In this document: positions 24,049-35,702 of the stretch, in pieces
Layout: each line of letters begins with the position of its first letter
Numbering within the stretch: position 1 is the first letter of the stretch
Source: Coprinellus micaceus
Lineage: Eukaryota; Basidiomycota; Agaricomycetes; Agaricales; Psathyrellaceae
Assembly: GCA_951394405.1 (NCBI GenBank)
Contig: OX596338.1
Location: forward strand, 1,612,001-1,676,000
DNA length: 64,000 nt
Direction: 5' to 3'
Notes under the pieces: model-generated
What the model was told of the DNA's origin: nothing
Databases searched by the model: none
What the model saw: the letters and a program-made list of their open reading frames with translations, nothing else
Position numbers and translations under genes: made by a program

Positions 24049-26065
24049 ATGATAGACGCCCCGACCGTTGGTGCTCGCATTAAATACTCTGGCTCTAACG
24101 GAACGATAAGATACGTTGGACCTGTTGAGAAGGCCAACGGCACATGGCTAGGGATCGAGTGGGACGACCTCAAACGCGGGAAACACGATGGCAGCAAGGA
24201 TGGAAGGCGCTACTTCTCATGCAGGTATGATGATCTCCCCTGTGCCGATTGTCTTGAGTGTTGAACCAAAACAGATCTGCATGCGCAGGCTCTTTTGTTC
24301 GTGCGAACTCCAATGTTCAGTATGGCATCTCCTTCCTCGAGGCATTATCAGAGAAGTATGTCGAGGAGCCTCACGGTGACGAAGCTCACGAAACAGTTGT
24401 CCTGGGATCTGTGGGCAACGTCCAGGTCGAGGCCGTGGGGCTAGATAAGGTCAGAAGCAGGTTGTCCCGCTTGGATCGTCTGAAGGTGGTCAGCCTTGAT
24501 GGTACCCTCGTCGCGTCCCCCGATACCCGAGGAAAGATCAAGGGAACCTGCCCCAGTACGCGTACTACATCACATTCAATCCCTGGAAGACAGCTTATGC
24601 ACAAACCTAGATATTCGTGATTTGGATCTGTCCTTTACGCTGGTTTCATCCTGGGCAAGCGTCGCTCACATTGCCTCCGAGCTTCCCTTACTCCAACGGC
24701 TTTCCCTCAAGTTAGTATCGTCCCTCTGTCCTTTCTTAATCGCGCAGTTTACTAACGGCCGTATCGACAGTCGGCTTCGGTTCTTTTCCCTTGAGCGCGA
24801 CGGGGCCTTTTCGTCTGCGTTTCTGAATTTAACAGAAATCCAACTGAACGGGACGCTTTTGTCGTGGCAAGAGGTTAATGGAATTATCACACAGATGCCC
24901 GCACTGCGTGGCCTCGAAATGGGGTATAACCACTTATCCTCCTTGTCGACCGGGGGCGGGTCGGATCCATGCGGACCCCATCCGACGTTACAGACGTTGA
25001 ACCTCGAGAACAACGAGTTGGCCGAATGGGCCATTGTCGCCTCTTCCATTTGCCTCATGCCGAGGTAGGTTCGCCTTTCGCAATTTACTGTGCAGTGGTT
25101 GAGTACACTGTGTTCCCTCTCGTAAAGTGTGGAGACCCTTATCGTGTCTTCGAATGGTGTCAAGTCCATCCAACTGCCTACGGGCGAGTGCTTATCGTCG
25201 ATCAGACACCTGGTGTGTTCCTCCAATCCCCTAGAATCGTGGTCCGACCTGGAGGCTCTGTCTCTCTGGTGCCCCGAACTGCAAAGCCTCTCTGCTTCTA
25301 ACATACCCCTCAATTGTACGTGCTCGTGCCGATAATGAAAACTATATTGACCCTAGAATAGCCCACTCCCAAAGCCGCTCCTTAATCATCGCTCGTTTCC
25401 CAAACCTCGTCAGGCTCGATGGCACACTCGTAAGCACACCCTCAAATCATAAGAGCAGCCTGCGTCTGATTGCACTCATGGGATGGTGTATACATTTTAG
25501 ATATCTGAACGGGAAAGGCGGGATTCAGAAATACTGTACCTTACTCAGCTTGCGCGGGAAGGTATCGTAGGCCTGACCCCCGATTCGACACCATTCCGAT
25601 GGGAGGAGTTGTGCATATGTTAGTAAAGCTCCAGTTGGGAAGTCAGATGCGATTTTGAATCAAGTCGACAGTGCACGGACCTCCTGGAGAAGAAGTAAAA
25701 CGAAGGGATGACAACCTCAGCTCCCGGTTGATCAGTAAGGCACTGGTTTGCATTGACATTTCCTTTTCAATGACACCATCGCTTCAGCTGTATACACGAC
25801 ATCTGGAGATGCCCCTCCTGTCGGAAGGACCGCGGCTCGTATCGGGGACAGTGTGCCACTGAGTATCCTACCCACCATGTCTCTCCGAACTCTGAGGAAC
25901 AAGCTCAAGAAAACCCACGGAAAGGGACGTGGCACCGTACGGGTCTGGATCAAGATGGGGGATGATACTTGGGCGGAACTAGGCCAGGGCGATGATAGCA
26001 GTAGCCTGGATTGGCTCGGTATTGAAAACGATTCACATATTATGTATCAACTGACGACTAGTTAG
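24049..26065 (+). CDS. Tubulin-folding cofactor E (TBCE/Pac2/Alp21)
   Basis: A tubulin chaperone that, with cofactors B, C and D, folds and dissociates alpha/beta-tubulin. It has the three expected parts. An N-terminal CAP-Gly domain carries YVGPVEKANGTWLGIEWDD and GKHDG (the GKNDG-type tail-binding motif), and is joined by a 58-nt intron to SACAGSFVRAN. A leucine-rich-repeat array follows (LRGLEMGYNHLSSL, LQTLNLENNELAEW, IRHLVCSSNPLESW). A C-terminal ubiquitin-like domain ends at 26065 (MSLRTLRNKLKK, WLGIENDSHIMYQL). The ATG at 24049 gives MIDAPTVGARIKY. It diverges from HIBCH and converges with the splicing factor. Confidence 0.94.
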
Positions 26066-26522
26066 ACACCACCGATGGTGTCGTGGTGTAGATAAGGAAG
26101 GGCGTGCATGTATGGCAGGAGGGAACCTACCGTTGTACCTACCATGCTCGACATTTAGGATCCGACGCCCGCTATCCAGGCTCGAGGGGCCTTCTTCCTG
26201 CAATACCGCCAAGCTCAGGTTGTTTCGCCCTTATTCGCGACGTCGCCCCGGGATGTAGTATTCCAAGTCGACGCTGCGCTCCACGAAAAGGGGCGACTTG
26301 TGGGATTTACCTATGCTGCCTGTGCGCCAACTGGGACCAAAACGGTTTCAAAGAGGGAACAGGACGTACGAGATCTCTGGATCCAAGGAAGGTGGCCTGG
26401 GCCGAACATTGAGCGTAGAGAATACACGGGGGTCGAAAAACCATATGCGACAGAGCAATCCAGGAAGGGAATCGAAGGCACACAATATTTGACAAAGCCT
26501 TGGGTCTTGGGCTGGTATATGA
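26066..26522. other. Intergenic region between convergent genes, 457 bp
   Basis: Tail-to-tail spacer between TBCE and the splicing factor, probably holding both 3' UTRs. Open frames cross it on both strands (for example 26104-26412), but none resembles a known protein. Confidence 0.45.
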
Positions 26523-27941
26523 TTAGCGGTTCCAACCTTCACCGTTGGGCTGTCTCGCCGCGCGGTCGTCGAATCGGTCGTCCCTATCATCACGACGACG
26601 ATCGTCCCTTTTACGGTCGGGTTCGTCACGACGGCGTTCCCTGTCAGCATAGAAGTCGTCGGCAGGAGGCCTGCGATCATCATACCCCCTACGGAGATCC
26701 TCTGCGGGAGGCCTTCTGTCATCCTCGCGCCTCGGAGGGGAGCGGGGGCGGCGACCTTCTTCACGACGACCAGGAGACCTGGAGCGTTCACGACGGTGCC
26801 GGTCGTCGCGCCTGTCATCCCTGTAGCGGTCCCGATCGTCTCGCCGCTCATCGCGACGGTACTCCCCAGCGGAGCGCTGAGGCAATCCATCAGCCAAATG
26901 ATTCACGGAAGACAAAATTAAACTGCTCACCCCACCCTCATCATAGGCAACACGGACCACTTTGCCACGTAAATCTCTGTTATCGAGATCCTTGACGGCA
27001 CGCTCTGCGTCATCTCTGGACAAGTACTCTAGGATACTGTAAAGGACATCAGTCGCGGTATCACCGTCAGTATGATGATCCATACCCTTGTCCGGGAACA
27101 TCGCGGTCAATGTCAGCAAATGAGACGCTGCCGGATTCACGCCCAAAATCCTTGAGGTCCTATCAGGGGGGCAGCGACGGTCTGTTAGGCTGGTCCTTCC
27201 AGGAGATATGAAGCGCAGGCGGGATCCAAAAGAGTAAGGCAGTCATCCAGGAGCGTCCGAAAATCCCGCCAGCCGCACCAGGGACGTTGATCGAGTCGTC
27301 CGAAAGGATCACGAGATAGGCCACGACAAGAGGATAGAACTTTGGGTCGACCGAAAATCGCATACCTGCCAGCTCGTATCACGAGAGATTCCAGAAACAA
27401 TGATTCGAATACCAGGAGGGCGACGGGCGCGGGGAGCACTGCATAACTTATCAGGAACAAGTCGATGCGAATTGGCGATCGAACTAACACTTCACGGCGG
27501 GGTCGGCTCTCTTTGGCAAACTCGATGACAATGCTGGAAGGAGGGGTTATGAGACTGCCGAAGAGACTGGCAGGCTTGCTTACTTGGTTCCCATAAAAGG
27601 CTTCCCATTGAACGTTTGCAACGCATCCTCAGCGTCCTGGAAATAGCTGTTACTGAAAGAATAATGACACATTTGGGCTCACCGAACCTTGTAGTCTTCA
27701 AATTCGACAAAACCAAAGCCTGTAATACATGGGCGGGTAAACACAACGAAGACGGGCGTTCGAATGAGGGAAATTTACCGGTCATGACGCGGCAGTCGAC
27801 GATGCGTCCATACCCGTCGAAAAACTTGGAAACATCCTCGCTGCGGACATCGGCGGGAAGTCCTAAATCAAATGCTTTTAGTTATCGTCTGGCGTGCATA
27901 CAAACGAGGGGCTCACTTCCAAGGTACAACCGTCTCGACAT
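26523..27941 (-). CDS. SR-type splicing factor with two RRMs (SRSF1/Srp2 family)
   Basis: Starts MSRRLYLG, with RRM1 reading LPADVRSEDVSKFFDGYG, then VDCRVMTG and GFGFVEFEDYKDAEDAL. The second RRM-like domain has SGISRDTSWQDLKDFGR; SWQDLKD is the hallmark heptapeptide of the SRSF1 pseudo-RRM. It ends with ILEYLSRDDAERAVKDLDNR and then a C-terminal tail of about 105 residues rich in Arg-Asp more than Arg-Ser, with only a short RERSRSPGR core. SR proteins select splice sites and couple to export. One intron, between SWQ and DLK, is about 208 nt, three to four times the local norm. The tail composition suggests weaker SR-kinase substrate character than animal homologues. Confidence 0.9.
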
Positions 27942-28160
27942 GGTGGTTACGGGGAGAAAGCGCTGCTGACTGCTGAGTTTCAATTAAGAAGCTGTTACCC
28001 CCACTCTCTCACGTGCACGGACCATATCATTGGCAAACTCCTCGAATTAATTGTTGACGCGATTTACAACTACGATACGGTAGGAACATAGCGAAGGGAT
28101 AGACATATACGAGGTGAGGGTGGGTAGAGTCGAGCCACAGCTAGTGAGGGTCACAAGGGA

Positions 28161-30141
28161 CTAATGTTGCGACCAGTTGATCGTACTGAGATCAATTCCT
28201 TCCTGAACCATTTCCCAAAGGGGGCTGGGTATAACCATGTAAGTTGAAGGGAATGATAACCTGGGTTCTAACGATGGTACATACCTCATCTCTCTCAGGC
28301 GGTTTACAGTTGCCACAATTTTATCAACAACAAAATCGATTTCTGCTTCCGTCGTAAACCTTCCAATGCCGAAGCGCAAGGATGAATGAGCCATGTCCTC
28401 GGCGGCACCTGGGCGCGAGCACGTTCAGCACGATCGGTTCAAAGGTAGAGGCCACGGACAGCTTACCAAGTGCGCGCAGGACATACGATGGCTCTAACGA
28501 CGCAGAAGTACAAGCACTACCAGAAGAAAGGGCAATGTCCTGTCGAATGAAAGCGGGTTAGGTCGGCTTGATACAATAATGGGCTGCTCACTTTCAATGC
28601 CATGAGAAGACTCTCGCCTTCAACATACGCGAAACTCAGATTGACACAGCCAGGATAGCCGTTTGGGTCGCCATTCCGTACGACGTGTTCAACTTGAGCG
28701 TTGATTTTTGAAATTAGTCGGTCCGACAGCTCCTTGATGCGTGCATGGTCTCTCTAATCGCGTCAGTTAGGCAACAGTTGATAGAGCACCGCAAAGCCGA
28801 ATGGAATCAGTACCCCTGCACACCACTCACTGTTGAACCGCTGTGCGACCAGAATATGACCGTGCGTACAACTCAGTGGAGGAACTCGGCCAGTGCAATT
28901 TCTCGTCAAATGAAAAGAAAAGGAGCATAACTCACCACCATCTCAAGCTGAGCGATCCGTGATGCTTCTCCAATTCCAACCACAAGAGCGGTGGCTAAGG
29001 TACCACTGCGCAAGCCACGCTCCTGGCCACCACCACTCAAAATTGGCTCAAGCCTAACCCGTGGTCGTCGTCGGACGTAAGCAGCTCCAACGCCTTTCGG
29101 CCCGTAGAGCTTATGACCAGAAATGCTCATCAGGTCGATGTTCATTTCATTGACATCCAATGGGATTTTGCCGACAGCTTGGGCGGCGTCGGTGTGGAAG
29201 TACACCCCCCGGTGCTTGCGGGCGATTGCACCAATCTCCTTCAAGGGTTGGATAACGCCAGTTTCGTTGTTGACAGCCATGATAGATATGAGGGAAGTGT
29301 CTGGCCGGATAGCAGCTTCAAGCTCCGCCAAGTCGACGATGCCGTTCTGTTGGACCGGGAGGTAGGTGATATCAAAGCCCTCCTCGCTCAATTTCCTGCA
29401 CGAATCAAGCACACATTTGTGTTCCTGCAACGAGTCAGGAAAACGCCAATAGGAGTGGGGAAGCCCTCACAGTTTGCGTTGTGATCACATGCCTCTTCTT
29501 CTCCTTGTGGAACCGTGCTACTCCCTTGATCGCCATGTTGTTGGTCTCCGTAGCGCCTGAGGTGAAGACGATATCCTTGGAATCAGCACCGATGATATCT
29601 GCAACGTTCTTCGGTGCGGTAAGCCCTACTTTCTCCGGTTGTAAAAATTGTCCATTTCTCACCTTCCTCGCATCTTCGACAGCCTTTTCCGCTTCCCAAC
29701 CGTAGGCATGTGTACGACTGTGGGGATTGCCATACTGGTCAGTAAGATATGGGAGCATCGCATCCAATACCCGAGGATCCACAGGCGTCGTGGCCTGTCT
29801 AACGTCAGAGATGATTTCGCAGGTAAAACCCCAATGCGCACCTGCATATCGAGATAAATAGGTCGGACCTGCTCAGCTGTCGAACCATCCCTTTGAGGGG
29901 CCTCCAGCTTGAACCCTAGCATATCTAAGCACACGTCAGTTATCCCATGCGCGACCTTTCCGAAACATGCGACAGTACCAGGCCTGGGCGTAAAGTGATT
30001 GTCTTCCTGGTACGTCGAGGGCACGTCAACGACGCTGGCCCTATCGGCACCCGACGGCTGGACGAAAGTCCTGCGACCACCGCATAGAGTTCTGGTAACG
30101 TTGGCGCGTCGAGCAACGTTGCGAGATACCCTGGCCAGCAT
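28161..30141 (-). CDS. NFS1: Cysteine desulfurase NFS1, mitochondrial
   Basis: Supplies sulfur for iron-sulfur clusters and tRNA thiolation. The leader [19 protein letters not shown] is a good mitochondrial presequence. Then come [38 protein letters not shown], the [13 protein letters not shown] block, [13 protein letters not shown], the PLP lysine in [25 protein letters not shown], and the mobile-loop catalytic cysteine in [17 protein letters not shown] (near 28490). It ends in the conserved [12 protein letters not shown] tail at 28161. No key residue is missing. It lies tail-to-head with the cellobiohydrolase, 285 bp apart. Confidence 0.97.
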
Positions 30142-30426
30142 GATGATGGTCGAAGACAAGGAATGAACTAATTGGCCAGGAACCTCAGCCTGCGGTGTGA
30201 CTGCTGACAAGTCTTGGAAACTCGGCGGTGATGCCTGTGACCCGGAGCGGCAGAGTTCGGCATCGATTGTCGCTGTCAACTTTGTGCACTCCGAGTTCCT
30301 TTCTCCAAATATTCCTGAATCGCTCAGAGTAGTCCAGGTTTTGCAATTGATAATGGGCAATAAGAATACAAGTATCATGGTATCAGGGGATTCGACTCTC
30401 TATGACTACCCCAACACCAGTTTTCT

Positions 30427-32093
30427 TTAGAGAGCAGGGTTGGCATTCCTCACGAGCTCGACGAAGTAGTCCTGGAACCAGGTACCAGCCTCAGGAGCAG
30501 GCTTGTGGGCGTCGCTATAACGAAGATGGTTAATGTCGCGTAGAAATTGAATGGGTTAGGGGACTTACGCGAGACCGCAGTGGGTATCGTAACGAGGCGC
30601 GCCGGTATCAGAGGTACCGTCGCACTCTCCTCCGGGCTTCACCCAGACGATAGCATCGATGAGGGAGGAGCCGGTGTTCGTCGTAGGGTGCATGCCGAAG
30701 CCAGCGCCCTTTACATTGCACCAGTCACCCCATTGGTCACGGATGTTCTGGCGACCAGAGCGGCCCTGGTCAACGATGAACTGGGCAGGGAAGCCGTTGC
30801 TGCGAAGGGCAGGACCGAAGGCGTTGATGAACTTCAGTTCGTCAGTGTTCTGATTGCCCTGGGTGACAGGGTCAGGAGAGGATGCGCTGAGGGCGTTGTA
30901 GTTGGCGACGTTGGTAGCGAGACCTTTGATGAACGGTGAGGATCCGGCAGCCTTGTAGATATCGGCGAAGAGCGTAGCAGCTGGTGTCAAGTTGGCGGGC
31001 CAGCCGAGCCAGCCAGCATGGCCAGCGTCGACGTAGCTGTAGACGCCGACAGATGACATCTGTTGCAGGGCATAGACGACACCGTTCTATAGGGCTTTAA
31101 GTAAAAGTTCAATTTCAGGAGGTTTTGGCTCGTACCTTGTATGCGGTCTGGGCCCCGGAGCACTTGGAGACGTTGAGGTTGGTAACGAGGTTGGCAAGGG
31201 AGTCAGGCTCAATAACAGCCACGATACGGATGTCGGGGTATTCTATGGCGAGGCATTCAGGAAGATGTCGAAATCAAAGCCCAAAAAGCTCACTCTTGAT
31301 CTCAGCGACGAGCTGATCGACGTATCGTTTGTAGTTGGCCTCTCCACCGTTGGCAATGGAAAATTCACCATTGGAAGCGTAAGCAGCGCAGTCACGGTCG
31401 GGGAGATCGTAGACCACAATCTGGACCAGGTACTTTTGGCCGGAGGCCTGAGCCTTGGCACTTGCGTCGGCGAGGTACTTGCCCAAGTCGGGGGTCTTGG
31501 CAATGACATCGAACCAAGTGAAGGTGGGGATCTCTTTCACCTTTAAGGCCTTCGCCTTGAGGGTGGAGTCGGAAATGAGAGCAGCGGCAGCATCGACCTC
31601 CGCAGCGTAGTAAGGGCTGAGGTAAACCTGAGGGAAATGAGTCAGTGCCAAACCGAGGTTGGACACAGGTGAGACTGACTGTGTAGCCGGTGTAGGGATT
31701 CCCGCTGACGGCGGGGGGAGCACCAGTCCAGGTAGGGTTGGGGGCAACAGTGCTAAGGGTGGTCGTCGGGCCCTGCGTGACTGTCGTGGGGGTCGTGGGG
31801 GTCGTAGGGTTGGGTGTGGTGACAACGCTGGTCGTCGTGCCGGCACCTCCGGGCAAGCACTGAGAGTAGAAGTCATTCAACTTCGTGCAGGTGGCTCCAG
31901 AGACACAGGCAGTGTCGCCGCCTGGTTACAGAGGTGCCGATGCGGTGTGTGAGCAAAAAAGAAATTGGCCGTTGAAAGGCGAGAGGAACTTACTGTAGCC
32001 AGCGCCACCGCACTGTCCGTACAATGGCTGGGCAGCCCTTGTAAGGACGGGGAGGAGGAGAACAAGCGCTGATAAAGTCGAGGTTCTCAGCAT
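30427..32093 (-). CDS. cel6A: Cellobiohydrolase II, GH6 with N-terminal CBM1 (Cel6A)
   Basis: A secreted exoglucanase acting from non-reducing ends of cellulose. The order is: signal peptide MLRTSTLSALVLLLPVLTRA; CBM1 (QPLYGQCGG... through SGATCTKLNDFYSQCL), with an intron inside the CBM; a Thr/Pro/Val-rich linker; and the GH6 domain. The domain carries VVYDLPDRDCAA (containing the catalytic acid), an EPDSLAN-type block, YVDAGHAGWLGWPAN, GLATNVANYNAL, VDQGRSG, QWGDWCNVKGAGFG and WVKPGGECDGTSD. The mature end AGTWFQDYFVELVRNANPAL is standard for the family. Neighbours are unrelated, so it is not part of a cellulase cluster. It is probably carbon-regulated (TATA box and CreA-like sites upstream). 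Confidence 0.98.
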
Positions 32094-33148
32094 TGGGAAA
32101 ATCCGGAGAGGACAAAGATTCAGGGCTCGGGGGAACAGTCTTTATATACTGGGGAAGTCATTCCACAGTTTAGTCTCACCCCGGCGTTGCACCGAAGGAT
32201 ATCGGCGCGGAAAGACGTCGGGAAAGTGCACCTGGGAACCAAAGGAAGTGGAAGCAATTAGCCCAACGACGACAGAGCAGGAAATAGCATGCATTCCCTC
32301 GAATCGACGGTTCAACGTCGGACAAGTGGGGTAATGCGGTGTGGGGTATATCTTGGAAGGAGAACAGAGTAGTGAGAAGGCGCGATCCATTCAATTACAT
32401 GCCTATGGATGCGCCCCTCCCAGAAAGAGTTTTCCCTCCACGACAAAGTCTGTAGGAGCGGGACATATAGACAACCACGCGCGAGGCTCCTTTGAGTATG
32501 GAGCAGTCGGTCGGTGACTTGTTCTCACTCTAGGCGAAGTCACAAGTAGGGCACACGGGACAGACATTGAGACCAGACAGTGTTTTACCCCACGGAAACC
32601 TCCCGTCGCTTCGGTGGCAATCCTGCGTCATGCGGGGCCTGTACGCTTCTCGCCGGAGCATAGGTCCACGGTGGCAGCGAAGCTGAGTTTCCATGAAGCG
32701 CAAGGTCCTGGGTGCAATGTTCGACCTCACGTCCGCATCCATTGCTTCGAGGTCAGAGTGAGCGCACCGAAGAAAATCCGTGGATGTGAAGCAGCGACAA
32801 CAAAGACCAAGCAACGAGCGGCGAAAATCTGGACTATGCAGAATGAGTGTTTGAAGACGAGTATCGTTCAAGGACTTACGCGAAGCAGAGAAGTTCTGAT
32901 CATCGTTATTCACTGTCCAGAAGCTTGCCTCTGCTTCTGCTTTAAATTCCCAGGCTAAGGAGACTTGGAGGTCGTCTGGTCATTATATTTACCGGTACTA
33001 AACCGACGAAGTTCCAAGAAAATGGAACCAATCTGCAAGGCGCGCACAGCGCGGATTCCCGTGGAACAACGAGAGTACTCTTGATCATCGCGCAGTCGAA
33101 TGTGAGAAGCTTGAACTCCCGAAATATTGTACAACATGTTAGGCGTCC
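32094..33148. other. Intergenic region upstream of cel6A, 1.05 kb
   Basis: Holds the cel6A promoter (TATA and CreA-like sites) and the 3' flank of NECAP. Open frames at 32530-32913 (minus) and 32614-32958 (plus) overlap on opposite strands and do not resemble known proteins. Confidence 0.5.
32140..32184 (-). promoter_or_regulatory. cel6A core promoter: TATA box and CreA/Cre1-like sites
   Basis: On the minus strand TATATAAAG spans 32140-32148, about 50 bp upstream of the ATG. SYGGRG-type motifs recognised by the carbon catabolite repressor CreA/Cre1 occur at 32149-32154 (CTGGGG, plus strand) and 32179-32184 (CCGGGG, minus strand). Cellulase genes in fungi are classic Cre1 targets; these short motifs are common by chance. 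Confidence 0.45.
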
Positions 33149-34048
33149 TCACTGACGTCGCCTGTTTGCGCTTGGAGGTGGGGGCAACAAAGGGAATGTG
33201 CCACCTCCTCCCTCCCCCGTACTGCTCGAGCTGGTATCTCCTCCGAGTAAATTGGACGCAGAAGCGGAAGGTTTGTTCCGACCTGGAATCGCAATTGAAA
33301 AGGTCTGACCTTCTTTGAGAGTGTAGTCTTTCTTGGGCCCTGCAGGAGCTTGAGCTACTTGCTCTTCCGCTTCGGATGCAGCCTCCAATGCAGCACGAAA
33401 TCGTCTGGCCATGTCAATCAGCATCTGTGAGTAGGGAATGGGAAAAAGGTCCGTACTTGCTATAGTCCTGAAGAGCAACATCTGAGGTAAACGATCAGAA
33501 TGCGGCGGAAACAAGTGGAAGTGTTGGGCTCACTGAAATCGAAGCTATCCGTCCGCTCGGCGAAGCCCATCCCAATATAGGCCTTCTTGGTGCCGTCCTC
33601 TACTCGTATGACGAAGTAGCGAGACGAGTCGAGAACACCTTCGACGGACGGCCGGTTCGGGTCGTATCCTGTTTTCGCAAATACTGGCGCTGGTCACGAT
33701 GCTTCCTCGGAGAGTGGAATGTGCGGGTGACCTACATTCGCCTGGTGCATGAAGACTGATAAGCACGAAAGTCGATGCCCCTACCCATCGTCAGGACTCA
33801 CCAGTTTGGGAATCCTCAAACATCAACGTCACCCCCTTGGAATTTTCCAAAACACGAAGTCTTCCCTTCCACAGAGGCTGCGCCAGATCGCCCCACTCGC
33901 CAGCTCGATAGCCCTCGTTCTTCTTCAAGGGAGGAATTCTGTACACTTGACCGTAGAATCAGTGTCCGCCACGATACGAAGGTGCTGGACCCGAGCAACC
34001 TGATATTTCTCGTGCGATGTAAAGGATAGATTCGATTTCGTCGTCCAT
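33149..34048 (-). CDS. NECAP-type adaptin-ear-binding coat-associated protein (endocytosis)
   Basis: A small PH-like endocytic protein associated with AP-1/AP-2 coats. It reads [20 protein letters not shown], then [43 protein letters not shown] and [18 protein letters not shown], the canonical NECAP PH domain. A helix follows ([13 protein letters not shown]), then [20 protein letters not shown], a Ser/Gly-rich tail and a basic end. The start exon seems frameshifted at first sight, but joining after TCA-G to TG-TAC-AGA restores [14 protein letters not shown] 26-nt exon (33457-33482) encodes NVALQDYSK. It diverges from CSN8 with only 101 bp between start codons. Confidence 0.92.
33457..33482 (-). 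other. 26-nt microexon of the NECAP gene
   Basis: Bounded by an acceptor ending TTTACCTCAG and the donor GTACGG on the minus strand. It restores the frame [10 protein letters not shown] between FDF and MLIDMARR, a segment conserved in NECAP proteins. Confidence 0.75.
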
Positions 34049-34149
34049 CGTGGTTGAAGAGAGAAATGCAGTGTGCGCATGCTGGGCGCAGGTTGCCAGT
34101 GATCTGTGATCGTGTACGTAACTTCTGCTTGTCCTCAACCATCATCATC

Positions 34150-35184
34150 ATGGTCCTTGCACCCCCAACTCCCCCTCCCACTTCCACAACAGAGATTCAA
34201 GATGCTGCCAGAGGAGAGGCATCGACGACAACGCAAGTCACCCAGGAATCTCAGCCAAGCGGCCATACACCCGACTCATACCAACTCCGATTCCCGGCCA
34301 TTGTGGATGCGGTTTCTCGCAGCGATTACGACGCTGTAACACAGATCGCAGAGGACATCGACTTGAATGTGAGGGTAGAATTCCCACTGCGTCGATATGA
34401 GTCTCTAAATGGTGCTGCAGGCCGTTAGCGACCGCCAGAACAGCAGGTTACTCGCCATAGCCCCTTTGGTCCTTGTGTACTTGATCCAGAACCAGACGTG
34501 AGCTCAGGATGCAATTACACGCAGTTGTAACTTTGAAAGCTGAAAGGCCGCCAGTCCTCCCGCCCGTTATGCCCTTGCTCGTCTGTCAGAAAGCCACGCA
34601 GCACACCCCCTCATCAACCTTTTGACCAGCCTATTAACGTTCACCACAACTCGGGACCATCGCCACGTTTACGGTACTGGGGAAAAGATAGTCGATCTCG
34701 TCTCTCAAGCGGATTTCTTTCACCAGGAGTTTGGCTTGGTTTTGACTAAACTGACAACGGTATTCATGGGTGCGTGACCTCTGGTTGTTTACCAACAGAA
34801 TCCTGACATTTCCTGATCTATAGAGCAATTCCGTCGGAGGACTTTTGAGCTGATTTCCAAAGCATATAGTTCGCTTCCCCTATCTCTGGCAGAAAGGTAC
34901 CTTGGGGCTTCAGGCGAAGCGATCGTAGGAGGTAGGACCCAGTCCCATCCTTGTCGAGGCCTTACTGATGCGTGGCGGGATAGAGGCTGCCAAAAATGGA
35001 TGGGAGTATGACGTTGGGGCCCAGCTGCTGAAGCCTAAGGCAAGTACTCCGAGGGAAGAGAGGCAAATGGGTATGTGCGAGTTGTGTGGATATTTACTTC
35101 ATCGATTAATGACACCCCTCAGCCTCTTCGTCTCTCTCCAGCTTTGCCTTCATCGCAAACAGTGTAGGGAAGTTGGAAGCCTGA
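34150..35184 (+). CDS. COP9 signalosome subunit 8 (CSN8, PCI family)
   Basis: A subunit of the CSN complex, which removes NEDD8 from cullins. Exons 34150-34368, 34421-34497, from 34555, and later ones join in frame. The N-terminus has a Pro/Thr-rich leader, then LRFPAIVDAVSRSDYDAV. The helical PCI part shows ARYALARLSESH, EQFRRRTFELISKAY, SSLPLSLAERYLG and NGWEYD. The C-terminus SSFAFIANSVGKLEA matches the helix that ends CSN8/Rpn12/eIF3k-type proteins. Rpn12 is the main alternative, but the length (about 210 residues) and the tail fit CSN8. Start choice follows the first in-frame ATG after the divergent promoter. Confidence 0.85.
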
Positions 35185-35702
35185 ACGGTAGTATACGCCC
35201 CTCACTCATCCTCCTCGTAACGGCAGCGTGTTCCTGAATCCTTATCGTGCCCGCGTCACTCCGTCGCGTGCATAAATCATGCCCATGTCGTGCCAAAAAT
35301 AAACGAAGCAATACTGTACACTAGTTGTAACTTGATGAACTTGTCTCCCTTTGTCGATATTACTAACTGAAAGAGAAGAAAGATAAGTCCCTAAGTATAT
35401 CGATAACATCAGCGTAGCCGCCCGTAAGTAGGCGCCGAAAGATAGGGGAATTGGCACGTGGCTGATTTCTCCTTTAAGTAGAACCGCGCTACGACGCGCC
35501 GTGATTCATTCTTGTCACCGACCCATTAACAGCGTGAACGAGGCTTGCGCGTGGCCATTACCTCGCTACCCTGGGCCCCCGAGGTAGCTCAGCATTCGAG
35601 CCCACGACACATAGTGAGTGTTGCTAGAAGTAGTCGAGCCATTGTTATGCTCATTCGGATGCGTCCTTACGCATTGTTAGATTTACCATATCGCAACAGG
35701 CC
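35185..35702. other. Intergenic region, 0.5 kb
   Basis: Between CSN8 and UBLCP1, both on the plus strand. Contains an AATAAA-like hexamer near 35298 that may serve CSN8 polyadenylation. A GGTAGCTCAG string near 35583 looks like a tRNA D-arm, but no cloverleaf follows. Confidence 0.5.

Noticed and set aside
26300..26995. 231-codon plus-strand open frame
   Set aside because: Antisense of the Arg/Asp-rich tail of the splicing factor; composition explains the openness.
33950..34048. Apparent frameshift after the first exon of NECAP
   Set aside because: Moving the acceptor to before TG-TAC-AGA restores SVYRIPP in frame, so no break is needed.
34490..34560. Apparent phase break between CSN8 exons 2 and 3
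   Set aside because: Using the acceptor ending CCGCCAG at 34554 gives NQTPPARYALARL in frame.
35575..35650. Possible tRNA (GGTAGCTCAG string)
   Set aside because: No matching acceptor stem, anticodon arm or T-loop in the right spacing.
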